This document shows positions 1 to 8,140 of a stretch of DNA of 64,000 nt, piece after piece (positions within the stretch are counted from its first letter, which is position 1; the number at the start of each line of letters is the position of its first letter). The position numbers and the translations under genes are program-made. The stretch is from NCBI GenBank assembly GCA_030430565.1, contig JAUIKS010000026.1:62001-126000 (forward strand), read 5' to 3'. This DNA is from Polyangia bacterium (GTDB lineage: Bacteria > Myxococcota_A > Polyangia > Nannocystales > Nannocystaceae). A model generated the notes under the pieces. The model was not told the origin of the DNA. It did no database searches and was given only the letters and a program-made list of their open reading frames with translations.

Positions 1-1458
1 GAAGCGGTTTGGCGTGGCCCAGTCGAGCGCGTGGCTCGCCCGGTCGAGCAGCGCGAGCGGGTGCGGGTTGTGCAGCGCGTCTCCGAGCCCGTTGCCCGGC
101 CGCTCCGGGTCACGCTCGGGCGCGTAGGGGTCGAAGAGCGCCGCGAGCGGCGTCGCCTCGAGCTCCGGGCAGGCGTCCGGCGTCGCTTGGTTCAGCGCCG
201 GGTGCACGACCAGCTCGACCGCGAGCGCGCGCGCGGAGAAGCCCGAGGACACGAAGCGGTCGGTGAGCTCGAGCAGCGCGCGCTGCTGGCCCTCGTTGCG
301 CGGGAAGCCGTGAGCCATGGTCAGGCGCGCCCCCGCCATCGCCGCCCACGCGCTGTCGACCAGGCGCATCGCGACCATCGTGGCGAGCGCCGCGGCCGGA
401 TCGACCGGCTCCGCCGCGTCCGCGCCCAGCGGCCCCTCGGCGCGCAGCCGCTCGAGGCCGTCCTGCAGCCGCTCCTCGACGTCGAGCGCGGTCGCGCCCG
501 GCGGCAGCGGGCCCGCGAGGTAGGGCGGCACGCCGAGCAGGTCCCCCGCGTAGCCCGGCGTGAGCGCGCCGCAGTCCTCCGCGCCCCAGGGCGCGAGCGA
601 GCCCGCCCCGGCGAAGCCCGCGTAGCGGAACGCCGCGTGGAGCTCTTCCTCCGCGCGCCCGCTGCTGTCCCCGTAGACAGCTCGCTCGAGCAGGGCCGGG
701 TGCGGCCAGAAGCGATCCTCATCGGGATCCGCCGCGTCGGTCACCGAGCCCTCCCCGTTGTGACACGCCAGGCACTCGCCGCGGCGGCCGAGGTACACGG
801 CCTCGAAGCTGCGTCCGAAGTTGGTCCGGCGCGCGCGCTCCAGCGCCTCGGGCGTGACGTTGTTGCCCTGCACCGGCGCGATCATCCGCGTCAGCAGCCG
901 CGCGCGGATCACCGGCGTCAAGTCGTCGAGCCGCAGGCTGCTCTCGATCAGGTCCCCCAGGCCCCAGGGCTCCGAGAATGGCTCGTGCGGCGCGTGGTCA
1001 CGGACGTGCCGGGCGAGCGCCTCGTCGTCCGCGCTCGCGCGCCGGGGCGCGTGACACATCGGCATCGCCCGCCCGCCGTCACGCGGCAGCTCGAGCAGCT
1101 CCTCGACGAGCACGCCCCAGCGCCGCAAAAACCGAGGATCCTCCGTCAATCCGAGCGCGAGCGCCCGGCGCCCGTCGAGGCCCGCCGCGTCGAGCTGCGC
1201 GACGTACGAGGCCAACAGCCGCGTCTCGCGAACGCCTCGCGGCGCGCGCCCCTGCAGCCGCAGCAGCGCCCGATGCACGAAGGCCTCGTCGCTGGCGAGG
1301 CAGCCTTGATCCTCCGGGTCTTCGGCCTCGTCCTCGTCCGCGCTCTCGCCGGTCTCGACGTCCTCACCCTCCGTCGCGTGGTCGCCGGGCTCGACGGCGC
1401 AGCCCGCCGCGGCCGCGGCAGCCAGCGCGAGCGCGAGCGTGACGCCTGCCCGGGTCAC
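1..1458 (-). CDS. Haem-motif (CxxCH) lipoprotein, partner of the DUF1501 protein; 3' end outside window
   Basis: The reading frame is open from a GTG at 1458 to the window edge (486 codons), so the C-terminus is missing. The GTG overlaps the stop of the DUF1501 gene (GTGA), which shows translational coupling. The N-terminus is a hydrophobic Ala/Leu signal ending in a lipobox Cys near residue 20, followed by an acidic Glu/Asp/Gly linker. A single CLACH motif near residues 228-232 is the c-type haem attachment signature. In planctomycetes and myxobacteria, DUF1501 proteins are usually encoded beside large secreted proteins with cytochrome-c-like motifs (the DUF1549/DUF1553/DUF1588 type). The pair fits that pattern, but I cannot assign the exact family. 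Likely an envelope-anchored, possibly redox-active protein of unknown substrate. Confidence 0.7.
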   Translation of the reverse strand, partial: MTRAGVTLALALAAAAAAGCAVEPGDHATEGEDVETGESADEDEAEDPEDQGCLASDEAFVHRALLRLQGRAPRGVRETRLLASYVAQLDAAGLDGRRALALGLTEDPRFLRRWGVLVEELLELPRDGGRAMPMCHAPRRASADDEALARHVRDHAPHEPFSEPWGLGDLIESSLRLDDLTPVIRARLLTRMIAPVQGNNVTPEALERARRTNFGRSFEAVYLGRRGECLACHNGEGSVTDAADPDEDRFWPHPALLERAVYGDSSGRAEEELHAAFRYAGFAGAGSLAPWGAEDCGALTPGYAGDLLGVPPYLAGPLPPGATALDVEERLQDGLERLRAEGPLGADAAEPVDPAAALATMVAMRLVDSAWAAMAGARLTMAHGFPRNEGQQRALLELTDRFVSSGFSARALAVELVVHPALNQATPDACPELEATPLAALFDPYAPERDPERPGNGLGDALHNPHPLALLDRASHALDWATPNRF

Positions 1459-2981
1459 GCGCCCCCCGTCACGCCGAACAGCGCCTGCGCGAGCCAGGCG
1501 CGGGCCCCGTCCTCGTCCTTCGCCGCGCGCACGCTGCTGACCCCGAAGCCGTCGACCGTCAGCGGGTCGATCCCCAGCGCCAGCAGCAGCCCCATGCGCA
1601 GCTCGGCCGGGCTCACGTACTCCGTCGCCCGCCCGCTCGCCTCGTCGATCGCGCCGCGCACCCCCGCCGCGGCCGCCGTGATCGGCCCGCCGATCAACAC
1701 GGAGACATGTCCGTAGGACCAGTGACCCAGGCCCGCGCGGTGATCCTCGACCCACGGCGTGCGCCCGAACTCGCTCGTGATCGCGATCAGCGTGTCGTCG
1801 AGCTCGAGCTTCTCGGGGTCCCCCTCGCCCGGCGCGTTGATCCGCTCGGCGAGCGCCGCGAGCGTGTGCGGGTAGCTGCGCGAGGCGTGCTCGAGGTGCT
1901 TCGAGTGTGAGTCGTGCCCGCCGTCCACCGTCGGCCGCAGGCCCCCGTCGATCCACAGGGCGTAGCGCGCGGCCTGCTCTTTGGGTCGGGTGAGCAGGTG
2001 CGTCGCGACGGCCGCGGCCTGGCGCGGCACGGAGTTCTCCAGCTCGCCGCAGGACGACCCTATCGGCAGGCCGAACACGGACGCGGGCAGCAGCGCCGCG
2101 AGCTCGCCCGCGCGCCCCCGCACGCGGTGGGCGTGGGCGAAGGCGTCGAGGGCTGGGGCGCGCAGCGGGTCTCCGCCGGCGTCGCGCGTCCGCGCCCGCA
2201 GCCGCGCGAGCCGAGCCTCGACGATCGCGTCGTGGGCGGCCGCGCGCTCGCCGAGCGCCCCGCGATCGAGCAGCGCGCTGAGCAGCGGGAGCGTCGAGAG
2301 GTTCACGTCCAGGGGCCGCGCCGCGTCGGGCAGCGACCCGACCGCCGTCGCGGTGCCCAGGTTGTCCATCTCCGGCTCGCTCCCCGCGCGCACGACCGCG
2401 GCCATCGGCGCCGTCCGCCCGGGCTCGAGCGCGCCGAGCCGGTGCTGCACGTGCGCCCCCGTCCCCGCCATCTCCGGGCGCCCGAGGCCCACGCCCGTCA
2501 GCGCGAGCGGGATCGCGGTCGCGTGCGGCTGCTGCTCGTGCCGCGTCACGATCACGCGGGTCCGCGCGAGCAGGTCCGGGCGGCTCCACAGCGGCCACGT
2601 CCACGGCCCGAGGTGCACCAGCGCCCCCTGATCATCGGCGGCGAAGCCACGCGTCGGCAGCGATGACCCGTTCGTCATGTCCTCTGGGACACATAGTTCG
2701 AGGCGCGAGGCGACGTCGAAGGCGTGGGCGTAGCGGCCCTCCCCCGCGCCCCAGCCCGGCACGCAGTAGAACGTGTCCCAGGGGCACAGGCCGCCGTACA
2801 TGAACAGCTCGAGCACGCGCTCGACCGGCGTGACCGCCGTCGCCGCCCGCTGCGGCCGCGCCCGCGTCCACAGCCTCCCCGGCGAGGGCGCGAGCGCGCG
2901 CGCGCCGGCCGTCGCGGCCAGCGTCACGCCGGCCGCGAGCCCCTGGACGAACCGTCTGCGCCCGCGCTGCACCTGCCCCAA
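1455..2981 (-). CDS. DUF1501 family protein with Tat signal
   Basis: About 508 residues. The N-terminus has a twin-arginine signal (RRRFVQGLAAG) followed by an Ala-rich hydrophobic stretch, so it is probably exported folded. Family features include DGGHDSHSKHLEHASRSY and SEFGRTPWVEDHRAG followed by GHVSVLIGG, typical of DUF1501, which has an alkaline-phosphatase/sulfatase-like fold. The biochemical role of the family is not established. The start used is TTG at 2981, preceded by AAGGGA; GTG at 2972, preceded by GGGG, is equally possible. It is translationally coupled to the downstream haem-motif lipoprotein. The stretch 2675-2692 contains TGTCC-TCTG-GGACA, a perfect dyad related to the motif described under findings. 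Confidence 0.85.
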   Translation of the reverse strand: MGQVQRGRRRFVQGLAAGVTLAATAGARALAPSPGRLWTRARPQRAATAVTPVERVLELFMYGGLCPWDTFYCVPGWGAGEGRYAHAFDVASRLELCVPEDMTNGSSLPTRGFAADDQGALVHLGPWTWPLWSRPDLLARTRVIVTRHEQQPHATAIPLALTGVGLGRPEMAGTGAHVQHRLGALEPGRTAPMAAVVRAGSEPEMDNLGTATAVGSLPDAARPLDVNLSTLPLLSALLDRGALGERAAAHDAIVEARLARLRARTRDAGGDPLRAPALDAFAHAHRVRGRAGELAALLPASVFGLPIGSSCGELENSVPRQAAAVATHLLTRPKEQAARYALWIDGGLRPTVDGGHDSHSKHLEHASRSYPHTLAALAERINAPGEGDPEKLELDDTLIAITSEFGRTPWVEDHRAGLGHWSYGHVSVLIGGPITAAAAGVRGAIDEASGRATEYVSPAELRMGLLLALGIDPLTVDGFGVSSVRAAKDEDGARAWLAQALFGVTGGA

Positions 2982-3008
2982 GTCTTCTATCCCTTAAGAC
3001 ATCTTACC

Positions 3009-4022
3009 CTACTGCGCGACGCAGGCGCCCACGCCCGCGAGATCCGGGGGCGCCTGCTGCGGGTTCTCGTACCACGGCGAGCACTCCGTCCCCGGCAGCT
3101 CGCAGGCCGAGGCCGGGTCACCCATGTCGGCCACGCCGTCGAGGTCCGCGTCGAACTCGCTCCAGTCGCACATCGGCACGCAGCAGCCCGACTGCCCCTC
3201 GCACGAAGGCGCCGGGTACAGGTCCGCCGAGAGGCACTGGGTCCCGGCGTCGCACGCGTTGACGAAGTCGCAGGGCGTCCCCGCCGGGGACTGCCCGTCG
3301 CCCGCGTCGAGCACACAGCCGAAGCCTTCTTGATTGTTCGGCACGCACAGCTGGCCGTCGGCGCAGTCGTCGAGCAGCGGGTTGCAGATCGGGATGCACA
3401 GCCCGACCGCGCACTCCTGGCACACGTTGCACGTCCCCGAGTTCTCGTAGTAGCAGCTGTAGTCATCGCCCATCAGCGGGCACAGGCTCAGGCACGTCCC
3501 GTTGCCGTCCTCGTCGGCGTTCCAGCACACGGCCCCCTCGACGCAGTCGTCGATCCCGTCCCAGGGATCCTCGCCGACCTGACATGGCTCATCGACCTGC
3601 TTCGCGTCGGGATCGAGCGGGAAGCAGCCGAGGTTGCCGAGCGCGTTCTGGTTGCCCTCGGTCGCGAACACGTTGCACTTAAAGCCCTCGTTGCAGCCCT
3701 CCAGCGAGGTGTCGCACTCGCCGGGCTCGACCCCGCCGGTGCTGCTGCCGGTGCTGCTCTCGGTCCCGCCCTCGCTGCTCGAGCTGCCCGTCGCCCCGGT
3801 GGTGCCCGTCGCTTGGCCCGAGCTCGTCATCGCGCCGGTCGACGTCGCGCCGGTGGTGCTCGTCGCCCCGCTGCCCGAGGAGCTCATGCCCTCGCCCTCG
3901 CTGCCGGCGCTGGTGCCCTCGGTCGTCGTCTCCGTGTCCGTTCCTCCAGACGGGCAGCCAATGCACAAAAGCAGCGCTGTCGCCGCGCCAATTCGACCCA
4001 AAGAAGCCATGAAAACTCGCAT
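3009..4022 (-). CDS. Cys-rich lipoprotein with Thr/Ser/Gly linker
   Basis: 337 residues. A short signal (MRVFMASLGRIGAATALLL) ends at a Cys near residue 20-23 (LCIGC), a slightly unusual lipobox. Then come about 80 residues of Thr/Ser/Gly/Glu-rich linker and a Cys-rich globular part with repeated Cys-x(3-8)-Cys spacing. Its DxDxDG-like element (DADLDGVADMGD) resembles a thrombospondin-type-3/calcium-binding loop. I do not recognise a specific function; this looks like a surface-exposed lipoprotein of the kind abundant in myxobacteria. Start could also be the in-frame ATG at 4010. It lies 27 bp upstream of the DUF1501 start and may be co-transcribed with it. Confidence 0.75.
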   Translation of the reverse strand: MRVFMASLGRIGAATALLLCIGCPSGGTDTETTTEGTSAGSEGEGMSSSGSGATSTTGATSTGAMTSSGQATGTTGATGSSSSEGGTESSTGSSTGGVEPGECDTSLEGCNEGFKCNVFATEGNQNALGNLGCFPLDPDAKQVDEPCQVGEDPWDGIDDCVEGAVCWNADEDGNGTCLSLCPLMGDDYSCYYENSGTCNVCQECAVGLCIPICNPLLDDCADGQLCVPNNQEGFGCVLDAGDGQSPAGTPCDFVNACDAGTQCLSADLYPAPSCEGQSGCCVPMCDWSEFDADLDGVADMGDPASACELPGTECSPWYENPQQAPPDLAGVGACVAQ

Positions 4023-4165
4023 TGCTCAAGTTAAATAACACCCATTCCTCGCCCCGTAAACACGCGCGACAGCGCACAAATGACGCCTTCGGTCGAGGAC
4101 GACGTCGCGAACAAGCTGGCTACAGAGACATCTGCATCGACGTCTGCACTGATCTCGACATCGAT

Positions 4166-4978
4166 CTACTCGGCGTCTGCGCGGGCCCAAGCCCGCCGCA
4201 CCGGCTGGTAGAAGCCGGTCGTGTTGGGCATCAGCCACTCGATCCCGGCGAGCCCGCCCGACCGCGCCAGGGCCGAGAGCCGCGACCGCCGCAGCGCGCG
4301 GTAGGTCACGCGCCGACTGGCGCTCGGCCACCCGTCCGCGCGCTCCTGCAGCGTGATGTGGTGCAGCGTGTAGCGCTCGCCGTCCGCGTGCCAGTCCCAC
4401 AGCTGCAGCGAGATCCGGCGCGCGTCCGGGGAGCCCGTGAGGCGCGGCGGGTCGAAGCGCGGGCGCTGCGAGACCGGGCGCTCGAGCATCGCGTCGTAGT
4501 CACGGATCGACGCGAGCGCGACGCCGTCGGGTCGCAGCGCCTGCGCCATCGCTCGAAACGCGCTGACGAGCTCCTCGTCGCGATCGAGATGCGGCAGCGA
4601 GTTGTCAAAGGCGATCACGGCGTCGAAGCGCCCGCGATCCTCCGGCCGCGCGCGTCGCATGTCGCCGGCCTCGAGCCGGATCGAGAGCCCGCGCCGCCGC
4701 GACTCCTCCCGCGCCCGCGCGAGCAGCTCGCAGCTCAAGTCGCGCCCCGTGACGATATGCCCGCGCCGCGCGAGGCCGATCGCCTGCGTCCCCATCCCGC
4801 ACGAGACGTCGAGGATCGAGCGCGCCGTTGCGCCCTCACCCGCCGGCCGCAGGGCCCCCTCGATCAGCGCCTCGATCACGCGCCCCTGGCGTCGCGTCGA
4901 CGCCTCCCAGTCCGCGAAGATCGAGTCGTAGTCCTGGGCCAGCGCGTCGTAGAAGCTTCGAACCGACTCGGTCGTCAT
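4166..4978 (-). CDS. Class I SAM-dependent methyltransferase (glycine/sarcosine N-methyltransferase-like)
   Basis: 270 residues. The Rossmann-type motif I is LDVSCGMGTQAIGLA near residues 57-71, followed by an acidic residue at the end of beta-2 (VTGRDLS), a GDMRRA segment and FDAVIAFDNSLPHL, the motif IV region. The N-terminal VRSFYDALAQDYDSIFADW is typical of small-molecule methyltransferases related to glycine/sarcosine N-methyltransferase. The substrate cannot be read from sequence. It is transcribed away from the MATE exporter, with about 60 bp between the two start codons, so the genes share a short divergent control region. About 140 bp of lower-GC intergenic DNA separates its end from the Cys-rich lipoprotein start. 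Confidence 0.8.
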   Translation of the reverse strand: MTTESVRSFYDALAQDYDSIFADWEASTRRQGRVIEALIEGALRPAGEGATARSILDVSCGMGTQAIGLARRGHIVTGRDLSCELLARAREESRRRGLSIRLEAGDMRRARPEDRGRFDAVIAFDNSLPHLDRDEELVSAFRAMAQALRPDGVALASIRDYDAMLERPVSQRPRFDPPRLTGSPDARRISLQLWDWHADGERYTLHHITLQERADGWPSASRRVTYRALRRSRLSALARSGGLAGIEWLMPNTTGFYQPVRRAWARADAE

Positions 4979-5039
4979 CGCTGTGGCTGTTGTACCGCAC
5001 GGGCCGCCGTGGCGCGCGTGCTAGTGTGCCGGCTCTCGC

Positions 5040-6410
5040 ATGCAGGATCTGACGCAAGGGTCGATCGGTCGACACATCGTCAAGCTGTCCATCCCGATCG
5101 CGATCGGGATGGTCTTCCAGACACTTTATTACCTCGTCGACCTCTACTTCGTCGGCTTGATCGGCGACGTCGCGGTCGCCGGGCTCTCGTCGGCGGGGAC
5201 GCTGCAGTTCCTGATCATGGCGCTGACGCAGTCGCTCGGCGTCGGGACCATGGCGCTCATCGCCCAGGCCAGCGGTCGCAAGGATCAGGGCGACGCGAAC
5301 CTCGTGTTCAACCAGAGCATCTCGATGGCCGCGGTCTTCGGCGCGCTCACCCTCGTGATCGGCTACGCGGTCGCCGGGCCCTACATGGCGACGCTCGCCG
5401 CCGACGCGCCCACGGTCGCGGCCGGCACGACCTACCTCTACTGGTTCTTACCCGGGCTCGGGCTGCAGTTCGCGCTCATCGCCATGGGCTCGGCGCTGCG
5501 CGGGACCGGCATCGTCAACCCCACCATCATCGTCCAGGTCGCGACCGTCGCGCTCAACGCCGTGCTCTCGCCCATCATGATCGCGGGCTGGTTCACCGGC
5601 GTGCCGCTCGGCCTGATGGGCGCCGGCCTCTCGACCACGATCTCGGTCGCGGTCGCGGTGGTGCTGATGTCCATCTACTTCCGCTGGCGCGAGCGCTACG
5701 TCAGCCTCGACTTCACGCAGCTGCGCCCTCGCCTAGACGAGTGGTGGCGGATCCTGCGGCTCGGGCTGCCGCCCGGCGGCGAGTTCCTGCTGCTGTTTAT
5801 CTACATCTCGCTGGTGTACTGGGCGATCCGCCCCTTCGGCCCCGAGGCGCAGGCCGGCTTCGGTATCGGCGCCCGCGTCATGCAGGCGATCTTCGTCCCC
5901 TCGCTCGCGGTCGCCTTCGCCACGGCGCCCGTCGCCGGGCAGAATTTTGGCGCGCGCCGCTTCGACCGCGTCCGCGGCACGCTCCGCGCCTCGCTCTCGT
6001 TCCTCAGCGGCCTCATGCTCGCGCTCACGCTCGTGTGTCAGTGGCGCCCCGAGTCGCTGGTCGCCGGCTTCACCGACGACCCCGAGGTCATCGCCGTGGG
6101 CGCGGACTACCTGCGCATCATCTCGATCAACTTCCTCGCCGCGGGCGTCAACTTCACGAACTCCAGCATGTTCCAGGCCATGGGCAACACCATGCCCGCG
6201 CTGATCGCCAGCGGCGTGCGCCTAGCGAGCTTCACGCTCCCCGTGTTGTGGTTGACGAGCCTGCAGAGCTTCACGATCCGCCAGATCTGGTGGATCTCGG
6301 TGGTCAGCTCGACGCTGCAGGCGATCGTCAGCTGGCTGCTGCTGCGCCGCGAGCTCGCGCGCCGCCTGGTCCCGCCGCGCGACGAGACGAAGGAGATCAG
6401 CCCGGGATGA
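5040..6410 (+). CDS. MATE family efflux transporter
   Basis: 456 residues, the usual MATE length, with about 12 hydrophobic segments in two halves. The N-terminus LTQGSIGRHIVKLSIPIAIGMVFQTLYYLVDLYFVG is the classic MATE opening. The second half contains PFGPEAQAGFGIGARV and VAGQNFGARRFDRV, matching the conserved GQ-N-GA element of the family. Members export cationic drugs or metabolites using H+ or Na+ gradients; the substrate here is unknown. The last 14 bases overlap the 3' end of the convergent fibro-slime gene, which leaves no room for a terminator between them. Confidence 0.9.
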   Translation: MQDLTQGSIGRHIVKLSIPIAIGMVFQTLYYLVDLYFVGLIGDVAVAGLSSAGTLQFLIMALTQSLGVGTMALIAQASGRKDQGDANLVFNQSISMAAVFGALTLVIGYAVAGPYMATLAADAPTVAAGTTYLYWFLPGLGLQFALIAMGSALRGTGIVNPTIIVQVATVALNAVLSPIMIAGWFTGVPLGLMGAGLSTTISVAVAVVLMSIYFRWRERYVSLDFTQLRPRLDEWWRILRLGLPPGGEFLLLFIYISLVYWAIRPFGPEAQAGFGIGARVMQAIFVPSLAVAFATAPVAGQNFGARRFDRVRGTLRASLSFLSGLMLALTLVCQWRPESLVAGFTDDPEVIAVGADYLRIISINFLAAGVNFTNSSMFQAMGNTMPALIASGVRLASFTLPVLWLTSLQSFTIRQIWWISVVSSTLQAIVSWLLLRRELARRLVPPRDETKEISPG

Positions 6411-7365
6411 AGCAGCCGATCGTCGTGTCGATCCGGAAGTTCGACTGATCCGTGTGGCGCTCGGCGTGGAAGATGTCCATCGTGTAGACGCCGCCCGGGA
6501 CGAGGCCCAGGGCGCCCGCCTGCGCGTCGAGGTCGACCGTCGAGGACTCCGGCGGGTGCGTGCCGCCGAGATCGATCGCCAGCTTCCCGTTGAGGAACAG
6601 CCACAGATCGTCGTCGCCGGTGAAGGTGAAGAGCTCGCCGCCCGAGTACTTGAAGGTCGTGTGGATCTCGGTGGTGAAGTGGAAGTTGCTGAACCAGCCC
6701 TCGTTGCCGAAGCCCGAGTCGTCGATCGGGAAGAACGCGGAGTTCTCGTAGCGGAACAGGCCCGGCTCGACCTCCTCCAGCACGATCTCGATCTCGAAGG
6801 GGATGTTCACGCCCGGCGTGTCGTTGTACCAGTGCGCGAAGTTGTCGGGCCCCGAGGTCTGCGGCGTCGCGCCCGGGTGGTTGTAGACGGGCTTGTCGTC
6901 GCCGCCGAGCTGGCCCGCGACGATCCCCAGGTACGGCGTGTCGCCCGTGAACGACTCGAAGTCCGGGTGGTTGAGGCTGAAGTCGCGGATCGTCGCCGAC
7001 AGCACCGAATTGCCGCAGGGGTCGACGCCGGTGGTGGTGTCGGGGTCCTCGGTCTCGCCGGCCGAGGTCGCCGGGAAGGTCGTGCTGCCGCTCCCACTGC
7101 TGCTGACGCTGTCGCTGGCGACCCCCGTGCTCGTCCCCGCGCCCGTGCTCACGCCGTCGGTGCTCTCGGTCGCCGCGCCGTCGGTGCTGGCGCTCGCGCT
7201 CATCGTCACCTGCATCACCGAGTCCGTGGTGCTCTGGCCGGCGCTGGTGATCCCGACGGTCGTCTCGCTGTCAGACTCCGAGTCGCCGCACGCCCCGACG
7301 AGCAGCGCTCCGCAGGCGGAGGCCGCGACCCAGGCGATGCTTCGACGCCGCAACACGGCCCCCAC
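6397..7365 (-). CDS. Fibro-slime domain lipoprotein
   Basis: 322 residues. An N-terminal signal ends in the lipobox LLVGAC (Cys near residue 26), followed by about 75 residues rich in Thr/Ser/Gly. The C-terminal ~220 residues carry the fibro-slime pattern first noted in Fibrobacter and Dictyostelium surface proteins: an early DFSLNHPDFESF, a central FTFTGDDDLWLFLNGKLAID and a closing YTMDIFHAERHTDQSNFRI. Such PA14-related beta-sandwich domains are associated with carbohydrate or surface adhesion. The start is a GTG at 7365; GTG at 7356, preceded by GGGGGCC, is an alternative. The 3' end overlaps the MATE gene tail to tail. Confidence 0.85.
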   Translation of the reverse strand: MGAVLRRRSIAWVAASACGALLVGACGDSESDSETTVGITSAGQSTTDSVMQVTMSASASTDGAATESTDGVSTGAGTSTGVASDSVSSSGSGSTTFPATSAGETEDPDTTTGVDPCGNSVLSATIRDFSLNHPDFESFTGDTPYLGIVAGQLGGDDKPVYNHPGATPQTSGPDNFAHWYNDTPGVNIPFEIEIVLEEVEPGLFRYENSAFFPIDDSGFGNEGWFSNFHFTTEIHTTFKYSGGELFTFTGDDDLWLFLNGKLAIDLGGTHPPESSTVDLDAQAGALGLVPGGVYTMDIFHAERHTDQSNFRIDTTIGCFIPG

Positions 7366-7456
7366 GATACCCGATGCGCGCGCGCGTGCTCCAGCGCGAG
7401 CCGTCGCGCCCCGTTCGATACCGCTCCCTCCAGGGCGCCTGTGCTACACCCGCTGC

Positions 7457-8104
7457 ATGGACTTCGCTACAAAGACCCGTAGACCTGCCGGCTCGGCCAG
7501 GCGAGATCGGCTCGCCGGCATCCTCCTGGCGTCGACGCTCGCGCTCGCGTGCAGCGGCGGCCCCGCGAGCTCGACGACCGCGGTCAGCGACAGCGACGGC
7601 GAGACCGAGGCGAGCACGAGCTCGACGACCGCCGGCAGCACCAGCACCAGCACCGGCGCGCCGGGCACCACCAGCACGGACGGGTCCACCACCAGCGCGC
7701 CCCCCGAGACCACCGACGCCAGCACGACGAGCGCGACGTCCCAGACCACCGGCCCCGCGACCACGGGCTCACCGACCACCAGCGAGGGCGCGACCACCAG
7801 CGAGACGACGGGCGGCCTCGAGTGCGAGGAGCACCCCAAGTACAGCTGCGACGGCCCGATCGACTGCGACGGCAACAGCTGCGGCGGGCTGAGCGACTAC
7901 TTCGACGAGAGCGGCTGCCTGCGCCCGACGTGCAAGATGGACTCAGACTGTCCTGACGGGCAGAAGTGTTACATCGGCTTCCAGTTCGACGACTGCCTGT
8001 CCTCTGACTTCACCTGCTTCACGCAGCAGGGCGCCTGCGAGTGCGTCAGCACCGACGACTGCGGCGGGGCGCACTGCGTGCCGGAGGAGATCTACCCGGG
8101 GTAG
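7457..8104 (+). CDS. Small Cys-rich lipoprotein with Thr/Ser linker
   Basis: 215 residues from ATG 7457. I chose this start because it opens directly into a positively charged, hydrophobic signal (RRDRLAGILLASTLALAC) with the lipobox Cys near residue 33. Residues ~36-120 are almost entirely Ser, Thr, Gly and Pro, a flexible linker. The last ~95 residues hold 14 or so Cys, with segments such as CDGNSCGG and CPDGQKCYIG reminiscent of EGF/TIL-like disulfide knots. Function unknown; probably a surface lipoprotein. About 90 bp separates its start from that of the divergent fibro-slime gene. Only 36 bp separates its stop from the convergent kinase 2 gene. Confidence 0.75.
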   Translation: MDFATKTRRPAGSARRDRLAGILLASTLALACSGGPASSTTAVSDSDGETEASTSSTTAGSTSTSTGAPGTTSTDGSTTSAPPETTDASTTSATSQTTGPATTGSPTTSEGATTSETTGGLECEEHPKYSCDGPIDCDGNSCGGLSDYFDESGCLRPTCKMDSDCPDGQKCYIGFQFDDCLSSDFTCFTQQGACECVSTDDCGGAHCVPEEIYPG

Positions 8105-8140
8105 CGGAGCCCAGCCTCGACGCCGACCGCCCGCGTCTCG

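Noticed and set aside
31..1716. Long plus-strand open frame antisense to the haem-motif lipoprotein
   Set aside because: Arg/Ala/Val-rich, no domains; GC-rich genomes give long spurious antisense frames. The minus-strand frame has a lipobox, CxxCH and operon coupling.
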